Shown here piece by piece: positions 12,039 through 24,583 of a stretch of DNA of 64,000 nucleotides. The position numbers and the translations under genes were made by a program. The stretch lies in the NCBI GenBank assembly GCA_037102815.1, contig BTPP01000003.1:3720001-3784000 (forward strand), read 5' to 3'. Origin of the DNA: Neurospora intermedia (lineage: Eukaryota; Ascomycota; Sordariomycetes; Sordariales; Sordariaceae). Numbering within the stretch: the stretch's first letter is position 1; each line of letters starts with the position of its first letter. The notes beneath the pieces were generated by a model, which worked only from the letters and a program-made list of their open reading frames with translations, did not search any database and was not told where the DNA came from.

Positions 12039-12742
12039 AACAAGCGGCTTGGGATGACATACAGGATGTGGAGTGGGATGGGATGGTATGGGATGGGATG
12101 AACTGAAGGGGATGACAAGGCATTCGATTGGGGTTTTCGAAAGATGAGATGGAATGGACAGGGTGCAGCGCAATGCACGCGCGCCCGAGACACATGGGCG
12201 ACATGGCGGTGCATTCAAAAACCGTTTTTGGCGTTTAAGATTATATTTTTTGTTTTATGATTTTGTAAATAGCATGCATGGTTGACGCTTGTAGATGATA
12301 CCTACCAAGACATGAACATGATGGCATCGACTCTGCATGAGGTACCCTACATGCTGCTACTTGTCCGGTGTGCTACATACAGAATTGCATTCAATTCTCT
12401 TGCCTTTCGTCTGAACACTGCTTGACTGTCTGGGCTCGTTCCTGCAGATCCAACGTCGTTCCCTTAGCGCAGCTTGAGTAAAGAGTTCCATCGTTGGGCA
12501 CCCAACCTAAATTGATACGCGTTCAAAGACAAGTCATACTCAAGGAGTATTGACGAGAAAACCGATCAAGGTTTATTTAGTGTTTCGAAACTTCTATACA
12601 CTAGAGGTAGAGGTATCGCCAATCGCTAGTGCCTATCCACCTATCTTAGGTTACTAGTCAAGGGCGGGAGGTACAGGATAACATCGCGTTCCTGTTTTTC
12701 CATACGTAGGTTTTGTTTCATTACGCGTCCCTATCAATAACA
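12039..12742. other. Intergenic region with GGGATG simple repeat
   Basis: 3' side of the MCP1-like gene. Contains short imperfect GGGATG/GGTATG repeats around 12070-12112 and an AT-rich patch near 12240-12270, probably the 3' UTR and polyadenylation zone. No gene seen. Confidence 0.5.
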
Positions 12743-12834
12743 GGGATTGTAGTATAGTGGTCAGTACTTCTCGTTGTGGTCAATTTGACATACAACGATC
12801 CGAGAGGACCCAGGTTCGATTCCTGGCAATCCCA
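12743..12834 (+). tRNA. tRNA-His (GTG) with a 20-nt intron
   Basis: Acceptor stem GGGATTG (12743-12749) pairs with CAATCCC (12827-12833), followed by discriminator A. B box GGTTCGATTCC is present. Anticodon stem TCTCG (12769-12773) pairs with CGAGA (12801-12805). The loop TTGTGG places GTG at 34-36 (12776-12778). About 20 nt (12780-12799) lie after base 37 at the standard nuclear tRNA intron position, giving a 72-nt mature core. A T-run from 12837 is the pol III terminator. Confidence 0.88.
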
Positions 12835-12836
12835 AC

Positions 12837-12846
12837 TTTTTTTTTT
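12837..12846 (+). terminator. Pol III T-run after tRNA-His
   Basis: Run of T residues three bases downstream of the tRNA 3' end, the normal RNA polymerase III stop signal. Confidence 0.8.
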
Positions 12847-13174
12847 CTCATTTTCAGCCTTGCCGGCTGTCCGTCATATGTCAACCATACGTTCAAGTTT
12901 ACTTTCTGACTTTTTTTCATTGACTAATTTTTGTAGGGGTCTTAACGCAAGTAACTTTATTGTAGATTACCTAGTAGGAATGTACAAGTAATCTCAAAAA
13001 GAATAGAGGATACGAAGGAGTTGGGATTGGTCAGAAAAGGCCTACTCGGATTACGGAAGGAAGTGACAGTTGGAGCCCAATGACCGATCAGATCCCTGGG
13101 TCTCCGAGGAGTTTCGAATGTCTGTACGCTTCAATGTCCCCAAGTTAGGTGACAAAACTGTTATGCTAGTTGCC
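12847..13174. other. Intergenic region
   Basis: Between the tRNA terminator and the 3' end of the zinc-finger gene. Nothing recognised. Confidence 0.45.
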
Positions 13175-14748
13175 TCACATACCGAACCCAGTGTTGGCAT
13201 AACTCATGCTCGACCACCCTCCCGCAGCGCCATAGCTCCGTGTTTCCGCACCGCTGGTGAAGCACGTGTTATGCTGTATGATGTTGCTCTGGGCGATTTG
13301 AATCCGGCCCTTCTTCTTCTCGCCCACACGGTGGAACGTCATGTGAGGCTGTTCCTCCGTTAGACACAGCGCCTGCTGCTCGGTGTAGCCAAGGCTAGCA
13401 GGCGGCGGCGGCGGCGGCGGCGCCACAGCTACTGATAAATGTGACGGCAATGGCGGGGGCGGTCCATTAAGACGAAAAGGCGGATTCTCTCCCGGCATCA
13501 GAGGTAAAGAACAGGCCGGGGCGCTCTGCCTTCTCGAGAGCGTTATCTGTCCAGGTCGGAGAAAATGCAACGCTCTTGACGCTTCTTCTGAGACCTGAGT
13601 CGTCACTGGGGCAAGGGGCAGTTGATATTGATGACCCAGTGATTCTTCAGGGTGCCAGGCAGGTTCTGTAAACACTGGAATGGAGCAAGTGGTTCGTTGA
13701 TCGGTAGGCGATAAGATGTAGTGTGGTGGGGGTGTGGACTCCCCTGGGGAGTACCCTTCGGCCGAACTTATGTGTAATTCCGGAGCGAAGGCGCCTGCGT
13801 TGTCTATTCCAGGTCCAAGCTGTGAAGTTGAGAATGTCGCAATCGAGTCGTTGGGCTGGAACTGAAATTCCAGCTGTGAAGAAGGGGTCATTTGGACTGT
13901 AGGAGATAACGACGCGCCCGTCAACGAATGATAACTCGGTGTATTATCGAATGAATTTGTCTGGTTTGCAGATGTTGTATAGACTGCTTGACCTAGGGGC
14001 GATATAACGGCTGGCACTATATCGAAGTGATTCTGGTTCGTAACTGTCGCCTCACAGCGCCGTAGGTGCTCGTCGAACGATGGCTTTTTTACGTATCTGC
14101 GGTTGTTAGTGACCAGGAACAAATTGAATGCTTGGCGGAGTCTCTGCATGACTTACGTTTTGCTGCAATACGGGCAATAGAATCTCTCTGCCCCTATGTT
14201 GTGGACACACTTCTCGTGATTCTTCAGGGCTTGGAACTACTTTCATCAACACTCGACATGATTCAGCCACCCTAATGACCCGATGGACTCACTGTCATAA
14301 ATACTTCCTGACACGGCTTACTCCTGCATCTTAGAGTGCCTGCCCTTCGCCACATGGTCAACTCTTCGTTGAGTTGTGCAAGTTTCTTCTTCAACTCTGT
14401 CGCTTCCGTTTCCTTATTGGTCATTTTCAGACGTTCAATTTCCTCGTATAGCTGTTGATTGGTCGCCGCGAGAGACGCGATGGCGTTTTCAGTCTGTTCC
14501 AAGGCCTCCCTAAAGGTCTGTACGCTGGAATATTGTTCAGGTCTGGAATAGTGTTGAATGCCGAGGGCGGAGTCTTGGAGTGTTGTGAGAAGTTGTTTAA
14601 AGCGCAGCCCATCAGATTGTTCCCTGTCGAGGGATAAAGGGAGATACGCCATCTGCTCAACTGTTAGATGTGTTGGAAGTTTGATTAAAAAAAAAGTATG
14701 AACACACACCTCCGGTTCCGTATGGTGCGGTCCAGATCGAACGTCCAT
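13175..14748 (-). CDS. Two-finger zinc protein with coiled coil, putative regulator
   Basis: Four exons: 14748-14710, 14652-14293, 14236-14157, 14096-13175, with introns of 56-60 nt and canonical donors (GTGTGT, GTGAGT, GTAAGT). About 466 residues. Residues 60-115 form a likely coiled coil (REALEQTENAIASLAATNQQ, YEEIERLKMTNKETEATELK). Splicing builds two adjacent fingers: CRSKPCQEVFMT joined to FQALKNHEKCVH (CX4CX12HX4H) and FYCPYCSKT joined to YVKKPSFDEHLRRC (CX2CX12HX3C). Neither finger is complete in the unspliced DNA. The long C-terminal region is Pro/Ser/Thr rich with a polyproline patch (PPPPPPPASLGY), typical of fungal transcription factors. No named family recognised; DNA binding is inferred from the fingers. 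Confidence 0.7.
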
Positions 14749-17700
14749 GACGCCAGGGAGGTGAGTTGCGACTTGTGATAAGATTGTCTGGATTTTCTGC
14801 CAAGGTTAATGAACAGGAACGAGACAAAAATAGAGAAAGACGAAGAGGAAAAGATGACCCGTAGACCGGGCTGAATACCGACACGGAATTTCATGATTGT
14901 TATTCACGGTAGAGGTTGGTGGATGACTTCAAGACCCCCTCCTTGTCATCCTACACAGTGGCCCCCGCCACGGGGAGCTTTTTTTGGGTCTCGGTCATGG
15001 TCAAGGTTGGCTCTTATGGCGTTGGCTTGGTTCTAGCAGTTCTTGCTCTGTTCGACAGCCCGCTTTCGCGCATGTTGGCTTGTGCGCACCATGTATGGAA
15101 GTTGAAGTATGCTATCGCCCGCCCGGCGCCTTTGATGTATAATCACTCGCTTGTGGCAGGGTGTAGGGACGATGAGGCGCCTGCCTGCCATGCCCTTAGC
15201 AATATTGAGGTGCGTTTCGAAGCATGAAGTTGGAGCTACTTACTGCTCTGAGCCAGTTAGAATGAGCATTGATGTGACACTTCAAGGGGCTGTTCTTGTG
15301 CGTAATCTGGTGGGAAGGATTGGCACGGGGCGCATACGATGCCCTGCCGCTCGTATGTCTAAAACCCTGAAGAGCTACCATACTCTGTTGGCGTACCTCA
15401 CGCTGCGTCTTGATAAGACGTCGTTGGCGCACTAAGCTCTTGAGTCAGTGGGTTGGCCATCCCATCACGGTCATCTCTTCGACAGTAGTGTGTCTTGGCG
15501 GACAGAAAGTTGACAGTCAAGACACGCCATCCTTGACTCACATCAAGACTACTGATCCCAAACGCTAAGGTGGTGGAATACCTTGAATGACCCACAAATG
15601 ACAGGTATGGCCCAACACAGCAGGTACTCAACGAGGCGTGCCAGATGTTATGGGGGCTGGCGGTGTCAGGGCCGCAGTAACCTCCATGATTGGCGGGGAC
15701 AAATTGCACAAGCTGCCTCGGCAGGTCAAGATATTGTGTCATCCACTGAACTCCAGTATCGGGACTGCATGGCCGCATCAAACACGGTTATAGCTGCTTG
15801 GAGTTGGCACCCTCCCTTGTTGTTCACTACAAAAGTGTCACCGGGTAAAGAGTGGATCGGTAGACATGGAACAGCGACAGGAGCTGGGTGGAATTCTGCT
15901 TTCGAATTAGCTTGAGTGATCCAGAACAATGGCAAAGCATTAGCTCTTACGAAAACCTGACGTGACTGAAGCGAGGGTCCAGTCATGTCTTCTGAAGTTG
16001 GAAAGATAGACACAGGATCAGCACATCCATCGAACACATAAAGAAAAGTTTCAATTTTTTTCGCCGTGCCACCTCAGATCGTATAGTGCAAGATAGAACC
16101 CCTCGTAGGCAATACCGGATCGATCCAAGATAACAATGCTGTCAATGACACAGTGCTGGATGTGTGGCAATGACACGACCGGCTGGTTGAAAAATGGTGA
16201 TGGCTCGGGGATTACAAAGGCAATGTTCTAGAAGAAGATGAGAACGAGCAGGAGGAACAATGTGCTCGAAGGCCGTACGACGCACACGTCTAGCTTTTTG
16301 CCTTGATGGGCCGAGTCTGAGACTTTCGTTAGCGTACACGTCTTGGACGGAGGCCAACAGGAAGGCCTGAATCTGCCCCCGATTGGCGGACGTTGAAGGT
16401 TTCTCAATGTCAGGGAGATTTCACCGGTTCGAGATTGGACGTGCTCAGGTCGCTGCTTCGAATCCGGGAAGAGTAACCGAATCAGGGTCGATTGGCCGTG
16501 ATAGGTGCATGAAGGTCAGCCGTGTTGGGGTCGGCTGGGATTCAATTGATCTAGCCAGAGCGCTGCAACCACTGGGACCGTTCTAGGATTGCAAGACTTG
16601 AGTATCCGTGCCAAATGAGACGCCTGTGAGCAGTACTATCCAGGAACCAAGCCAGGAGCTGGAATGGAGTGTGGCGTCGATCCCATGTTGATGTAGATTC
16701 GGAATGGTTGTTCACGAGGAGCAAGGTACGTGTAGGATCCTATTGGATTGGTAGTGAAAACCAGTCTAGGCGGCGCGCACGTGTATGAGAAGCTGCCGAG
16801 TCAATGGTGTGTGTGATGATGTCGCTCCAGTTCGAGGGGGAGAATGGAAGGAAGCGGGAAAAGAGCGGGAAGTTGTCGACGGCAGACTTGAAAACGACCT
16901 GAGGAGACGACGTTGACGGTTGGCGGGCTTAGCAGATTTGCTTCCTGATTGGTCATTCAATTGCACGTCCCACCAGGCAGCTGCACGTAAGTCGCTACCC
17001 ACATTTTACTCAGTTTGTACTGGGTGGGGCTGGCCGGCTGCTCAACCCGGGCCCTGTCGTTCGACAACCGAACTGCCCTTTGAATTGGGGTTTAGCGGAT
17101 TGCGCCGTGCGCCTGGGCCTCACTCACTCTGAATTTCGGTCCCGAAGAGATCGCTACCACTCTCCTTCGAGCATCCGCTCTTTCCAAACAAGGAACCTCG
17201 TAAACTGATGGCAGATCAAACTCCTTCCCCTTTCAAGCGCTATCTGCCCGGTATCATACCTCTAGGTACTCCACTGCCGGTTTCTCCCGGCCTCTTCATG
17301 CCCTCGGCTCTACCTCTATAACATCAAGTTCCTTTTGAACTGAAGTTTCTTGCACCAGGTTCCACGAGCCAAAGGAGACGATGATTGGAGCAGCCCAGCA
17401 ATAAGATGTGTCTTGGCCGCCAAATTGCCACTGCTTGCTCGCCCACCTTTCAATCCTTTGTACAGGGCAGTACAGTACGACTGAGAGTCAAGGACCTGAT
17501 TACATGAAGATTCTCGTCACTGATTACCTGCAGAGTCATTCAGGTCTCTGCCGGGCTGGGCCACTCAACAACCTTTGATCAAAGGTACGTGCTATGTACC
17601 AGCATTCATTTTGGATGACAATGCCCCTTTGAGAATTTTGGCTTGTCGAATTCTCCCACCAGGGCTATTAACAACACCTATAACATCATATCACCATTAC

Positions 17701-20297
17701 TTTTGGGTCCGACATATGCTCGCCGTTCTGTCTCGGGCCATTACTACCCCGGCGTGCTGGGGACAACAGCAACCCGCGGCGGTAGGAGAGTGACACTATC
17801 ACCTTATCAACTAATAGTCTTACGGATTTGGTCTAGCCTTCAAACCGGGTTAAACAAGACTGCGGATATTGCGATTTTACCGCATCTACACGGACCGTAA
17901 CCTACCTATGTAATAAGCACACATCTTCCAGCGCGTCGCCTCTGGAAGTACCACGAGGTTCGAACAATTCTAAGCACGTACACCAGCTGGTACATCGAAA
18001 CACATGCAATGTCGCTAAGAAGTAAAAGGAGGACACTTGTCGTGTTTCTTGTGACCTCCTCAGATACCCCGTACAGTGAAAACCTCTGCCTTTGCTAATG
18101 ATTCCGGCAGCCAGATCTCTTAGCGAAAGGGGGGTTTTAAGGGGGGGTTTTGGCAAAAGGGGTGGTAAACATCTGCAAGGGTTTTTACTGTAATCGGTCT
18201 TTCGGGGTCCGCGACGCTTTCCAGACCCTGTCGTCTTTACTGACCTGGCCAGAGCCTTCGGGAACAGGCCCTGGCAGCGATCCTCCGACCCACTCGCATG
18301 TCAAGCACTTCACTGGGTCGTCGGTTGTGTAACCGTGACCATGGTGCATATACAGCACCCGCCGAGCCGCCTATGGGCTATGGCCATGCGATACCTATCG
18401 ATCAAGGGTCAAGCTCTTCACGTCCATCTGACAACCCCATCGGTCTCCTTCTCTGCCACGCTAACATGCTCAGGCCATGACACTACTCGCTCTACCGCCA
18501 CTGCTTCTGAGTTGCGGAACACCCATGCCAACTTTCGAGTGATGCCATATACACCATCACACATAAGGGACTGGATCAAGGGCGATGTCTCGCTTCACTG
18601 ATGCTTGAACAAGTAGCTTTTTCCGACACGATGAGGTATTACTACGTTGATGATGCATTGACAGTAACGTGGCAGGTAGCTCTGCGTCAAGATCAGTGCG
18701 AATCGCCAGACCTTACTATAAAGGAACAGAAACTTCGGGCTAGCCCAGGCCATTTAAGCGTTACTAGCTCACTCACTAGTCAAAAGCTGACAGCTTATTA
18801 TCAGACGCCGACGTAGAGCATTTCCATTCATCCCGTCAATCCGATGAAGGAAAGACGACCAACAGGGCTCGCAGGACGTGATCCGGCAGAAGCCTTTGTA
18901 AAACTTCGGGAGGCATCTTGGGTCTGTGGGAGGTTTGGTCAAGCTGGCTAAGAAGTCAAGTGACTCGTCACCCTCTACGTTTATACGCCATGTTCAAGCT
19001 GTGTGGAATGGGTGGAAGCAACTGGCAGCTCCCACCGCCCCGCGCGACAGTGTTGCTCAGGCAGACGAGGCATAGCTGAAACAGCGTCCAGGAAACTGTT
19101 ATCCGTGGACAATCGCCGCTCGAGGCATAAAGATGCCAAGTTGCGCGGGTTGATCACGAAACCGAGCAAATACGGAGCCACAGTCCATCCAGGGAAGTTA
19201 GTCGTGAACCAGTCTATGTGCCTATCTTCCTGCTGAGTAGCAAATGTTTCAGCAGCGGGCAAATCTTCATAGTGCGCTAACTTGAAGGGCCCTGATTTAA
19301 ACGAAACAATTGCTGGTAACGATTACGCGATCCGATGATAGACACACATTACTTTGAGATGGGCGGCGGTTTGATGTGCTCTCCAGGGTCCTGGCTCTAA
19401 CACATGGACTACTACTATGCTGGTGTGCGGATTCTGAGTTATCAGGTCCTTTCCCCGCGAAATGAGAGCCCACAGGTGACCCTTTTCCCCAGCAAATTGT
19501 TGAGCCGCAGTGTTCCAGGGCCCATGAGGCCTTGTCTAGACTAGAGGAGGATAATTTGTCAACTTGAGGATGGCGAATTCCGAGGGCATATCAGCCAGGC
19601 AGTCAATACAGTACATTTAACATCGAATGATTTCGAAGCTCGATTTACATAGTGTATCACAGAACTCATGTTGCTCGAGATGACTAAAATGCGAAATCCA
19701 AATCTCCACACCTTGCACCGCATCTAGCTAAAACATTGCGAACTGGATTTCGATCTGAGCCAAATACCTCTGATGTTTTAAGCCATTCACTTTCGCTTCC
19801 CTCCACGCTGTGGAACAAGTGGAACAATAGGTCAACTACTACTTCAATACAACTGCGAAAACCTTCTGTTCAGCTTCTAGTATCAGAGTGTCAACCGCGA
19901 AGCACAAGGGAGAGGGAGGTATCTTCTAACTTTCGATCAAAGGTAGTTGAGGTCAGTCTTGGTCCGTCTCAGGCTCAAAAAGCAGTTCGTCTCAGGCTAA
20001 GGAAGGAATGAAAATACGATAAGCTTGAAGGAAATGTAATACCAATATTGCTTTCAATAGAACATCAACTATCATGTACATAGACTGTTTAGGACAATTA
20101 GGTAAAGCACAAAAGGAATATCCTTGAGTGTGGGAGACACAAAAAGGTACCACAACGTACACGAGATAGAATTTTCTTCTGGAAGCCTGAAAGGTTGCCA
20201 AATAAGAAAACGAAAAAAAAAAAAAAAAAAAACAAGGACAGAAATGAGTCGCATCACGCGAAGAGCAAAAAAAATCTATGAAAAAAATTATCGTAAC
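14749..20297. other. 5.5-kb gene-poor region
   Basis: No reading frame here has recognisable domains, codon bias or plausible spliced partners; the longest frames are about 100-130 codons and look random. Base composition is not AT-rich, so it is not classic RIP-flattened DNA. A G-run cluster on the plus strand at about 18130-18162 (three tracts of 4-7 G with short T-rich spacers) is the only local oddity seen. An A-run lies at about 20213-20231. Confidence 0.5.
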
Positions 20298-20388
20298 TCG
20301 GATACCGGGAGTCGAACCCGGGGCTGTTGAGAGAGCAGTCACTTCTAAGAAGTGAGAGTCAACGATGTTACCGCTACACCATACCCGA
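20298..20388 (-). tRNA. tRNA-Glu (CTC) with an intron
   Basis: Read on the minus strand, acceptor TCGGGTA pairs with TATCCGA (one G-T pair). The T arm is CCGGG-TTCGACT-CCCGG. Anticodon stem GTTGA pairs with TCAAC and loop CTCTCA places CTC at 34-36. About 19 extra bases after base 37 are a nuclear tRNA intron. T-rich tracts follow downstream (minus strand, about 20265-20290). It is the only gene I can support between 14.7 and 24.5 kb. Confidence 0.82.
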
Positions 20389-23300
20389 TGAGGATGGTTC
20401 CGATGATTGGATGACGATAGCCAAGAGTTTGACCATTACAAACACTGGTTCAGTAATGCTGGGACCATCCAAATCGTCCATTGCAACTTGGAACGAAACG
20501 ACATCCTAACAATGTGCTTTTCAATTTATCAACAGATATTGAGGCAGACATGTATCGTGATGTGCACTCCGCATTTCGGATAATGAAATGTTCACAAATC
20601 TTTCTGTAGACAGGCAAATTGGGTACCCAACCGATCTTCGAGTATTTGGAAGTGACGCATAACTGTGGCATAGTATCACCGTGGTCAAAACATGACCGTT
20701 CATCTCAGAAATTATTCACGGGAATCTGGTGTCAATGAGGCTCGAGACAAATCTCTTGAGAAGAAGTTGGATATTCATTGTTTGAAATTGAGAGGTGAAA
20801 AGATTTTCGTCTTGGGAAGGGACGATGGTTGTTAGATCTTTGCTCCTGCTGCCAGACACAGACACCAATGGTGACTCTACACGTCGGACCAGGGCAGGTG
20901 CGCGGACCTCCCGCATCAATGGAAGGTGAAAAATGAGAAGAAACAAAGCACGATCAGAGAAGAAGGTCCAAGATTTGACTGATAAAACGCCATCGACTCC
21001 TGCCTTTCTCATCTTCGTCCTCCCCAGTATGACTACTACCTCTACCGCCATCATCAATAACACCTACAGAAACGGCGACGGCCATCGAATTTTCAAGTGC
21101 TGTATGGCCGTATCCCCATTCCTTTTGACGGTCTCAATTCCATTCTTGAAATGATGTAGGTTCGGCTCGATCGACACGGAAAAAGCAACGGCCAGAGACA
21201 ACGACAGCGTCGGCCAGACAGTCGCTGTGCGACCACTCCCGCTTCTTCTTTGTAAGTCGGCAATGGCGCTTTTTGTTGCAGCTTCGTCAAATCTACCTCC
21301 ATGATAGGCGTCATCAGGAGCCATCCATTATAGTGCAAGGGCCTTTCGTCGTACCATGAGGCCATCTGGACGATGGAGCATCAAGTGTCGTCCTGAACCC
21401 AGCCCGGTCAGTGAAACTGCCAAGCTGCTGCTCATCTGCCCCTTGACGAGGACGACGCGCAATCATGGCTCAAAAAGCAATGATCGGTTTGAATAGGATG
21501 TGTCCGAATCTTGTCATTGGTATCCCCCCTCAAAATTGCTCCATCGGCTGATAGATGCTGGCTCGTACAGATATGCATAATCCATCCCATCAAGGCCCGC
21601 AGGTCTCCGCGTATCCAGATCCTCAACAGGGCGGTGATGTAAGCCACTGACGTTCTGGAGGCGGAAACTCGAAGTAATTGTCTGGTCTTTGTATTGAGCC
21701 GGGGAAAAAAGGACGTCCACGGCACAACCAACACGAACAGAGTCGTTGATGTGGCAAGTAGTGTCCGTTCCCATTGAAGAACAACTAAGTGGTACGTACG
21801 TACCTTGTCGTTGTTAAGATCGTAGTTCGCTTCCCAACAGTAATGAAGTTATAAATGCCTCCGTTGTGATAGGTAAGTTGTGGCCGCCTACTCGTAGCCC
21901 CCGGCTCCCGAGTTTAGTCGTTGCGGAGACGGAACAATTCCGATACAGCCACCGCCTTTCCACGTCAACGCGGTTTCTCATTGCGTTTGCTGACGCGTCT
22001 TCTATAGTGGTCTAGTTCTTCTACCAGGGGCCTCTGGATTCCGCGTAACCTTTACAGCAGAGGTGACTTTCGTGAATATTAGCAATCTCTGCTGTCTGAC
22101 TCGTCAACCATTCTTTTTGGAGTTGACCTTCACAGTCGTCCGTCATCATTTTTTCCACTCTCCAACCCCAACTGTCAAGGAATGAACCAGGATTCCAAAA
22201 TAAGTAGCGGCAATGGAACGTTGATTGCTTTGGCCACCAACTTACTCGAATGCAGTTGGCAATCTTTGCCAGTCATGTGAATACACAACACCTTCCAGAA
22301 ACACCCTTTTCCCTCTGACCATAGTTCTTGGCGTTACATTCAGAAAATATTTAGGCAGGTCCAACGAGTTTATGACGGGGCAATGACGGGAGGTAAGCAC
22401 CTAATCGTAAACTCTCCTTTTATCCGCACATGTATCCGCCTACCTAAGCTTCTCTGCATGATCTGTAATTCTCTCTTCGTGACTGGCGCATGAGCTGATA
22501 CAACCCAACGCGGCTCTTGGCTCCTCCCCTGAATTCCTCATCGGTGTGCGGTGTACACTAAGCTGTGGGGGTTCCTCCGCGCACTGCACAAGTGTTGAAC
22601 CAGGTTTCCCTCCTTTCTTGGCAGTCTGGTAGGTAAGTGCCGCAGCAGATTGTTGCACCAGGGGAACTTGCCAAGAGCTATATCACCTCCTGGCCTTCCT
22701 GATGCGGTAGGCACTTCACTCAAGAAACCTGAGATAACGCAGTACAGCGCAGCGTAACAGAACCCGGTCTCTCCCGTCCTGATAGTAGGTCTTGATGTTG
22801 TATCTTAGAATCAGCTGTTGCTATGCAAATGGAAAGCAGAACAGAACCGGGACAGACATCTGGGCCGTTCTTCAGATCTTTGAAGTGAGGGGTCGGGTTC
22901 ATGGCCAGAACTCCATTCTTCATGAAGCTCAGCCCTCGCTACTTCCCACTCCGGACTGCCACTACCGACCAGTTGACGTACGTATGTACTCCTTTCGCTT
23001 CTACCGCCTCCAACTCCCCTCCACGAGTGTCTCGCTAACGATGATTGACAGCAATGCCCAGACGAAAAACGCGCGTCAAACAAGATGGTTGAGCTAGGCT
23101 GACTGGGGTAAGGTATCATGGGCGTTTGTGCAAATCTCTCTGCAGCAGCTTTCTCCGCCTTCCCTTTCATCCCCATTCATCCCACGGCTCTCCCGTCTTG
23201 GCAGGCTGTCGAGAGGCATGGAGCCACAGAGGTAGACGTGAGGTGTTCTTGTTTTCACCAAGCTTCCATCTGGGTCTTAACCCACTTGCGTATGGAGAAA

Positions 23301-24583
23301 TTCGAACGCGTACTGTCTGCTGTAGTGTCTAGCCTATCCTTGAGGGGTGTTGATAAATCGATGAGAGTCGAATCGAAGAAAACCAGCTTCTTTGTTCAAC
23401 CAGCTTCCGCAGAGCCCCAAGTGGACCAGGGCTGTTTCTTCCTCATTGGCAAAGTGCACAAATACAGCTGATGCCATTGGTTGAGCTTTTGCCATGGAAT
23501 TGAACCCCCTGTTTCCATATGAACGCGTTATATGGGCGGTGCAAATTCGGGTTCCTTCTGTTTCACCCCCACAACCCGAACATCCCTAACTCGGAAGCAG
23601 CCCTAACTCTTCTTGCAGATCTCCTCAAGCAGCTAGCAAGGGGCCTGTCCAGGGGGGAAGTGGACTCTGTGGAGCCGGGATGACGAATCCTCCCCAGACA
23701 CATGACAACTCCGGCAACTCCATTAGAGAATGGGGAGGGCCAAGCATTGAACGGGGATGGGTGCAAGCCTAGCCATCAACCACCTTAGCTATTTGTGCAT
23801 CGAGTGTTTCTTGTTTTCGTCATCACGGTTTGTCTGTGCGGTAACAGAATATAGCACCTCAATCTATCATTGTCCGGGGTGCGTAATATCAAGCTGCGTT
23901 AGGAGGTTCGAACGCCATAGAGCACCTGCTATGAAAGAGGTACCGAGCGGATCAAGCTCGGCTCGAGTCCAACAACTTCAGGTACAAGCGAGCCAAAGGC
24001 CAGCCATATATTTCGTCCTTTCGAATTTGGGCTATTCTGACCAGAGCTCCGTGGGTGACGAATTCAGGAGACTCCTTCAGTGTCCACGCAAATCCACGTG
24101 TTAATGGTTTCATCGAAGGCATCGTTGCAATATGGATGGAGTCGTGGCAATCAATTAGCTTGACATATTGATCTCCGCCAATTGGTCTTCCAGGAAAATG
24201 AATGGATGGCATTGCTGCCCTTCCCTCCTAGACGATCCCTGGTCACAACCCAAAGAAAGTTTCTCCGAACCTTGTTCCCCTACAGCTGCACTCGTCACCA
24301 CAGGGTTGTTTCGAAAGAGAAGGTCCTATACCATAGCACACTCCGACGAGAACGCCATGGGGGTATGATGCTTGGCATGTGAGAGGAGGCTCAAGCTTCC
24401 CAGTTCTGGCCGTGAACCTTGCGGTCTGGACGGATGGTTGGATATGCTCCACGAGGCTCCTTCGATTATATATATCAGAGGATCTTCCCGCACTGAGGAG
24501 ACATAATCTTTTGTTCATCATCAACAACAACAACAATAACAACCACATCCATATCTTGTCTTTTCTGAACTCAAGCCATCAAG
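20389..24583. other. 4.2-kb gene-poor region and dioxygenase upstream region
   Basis: No frame with recognisable domains. The last part is the promoter and leader of the intradiol dioxygenase: a TATA element near 24467 and a CAA-repeat leader around 24523-24543. Confidence 0.5.
24467..24474 (+). promoter_or_regulatory. TATA-like element of the dioxygenase gene
   Basis: TATATATA about 110 bp upstream of ATG 24584, followed by an A/C-rich leader containing CAACAACAACAATAACAAC. This arrangement is typical of a strongly regulated fungal promoter. Assignment is by position and motif only. Confidence 0.55.
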
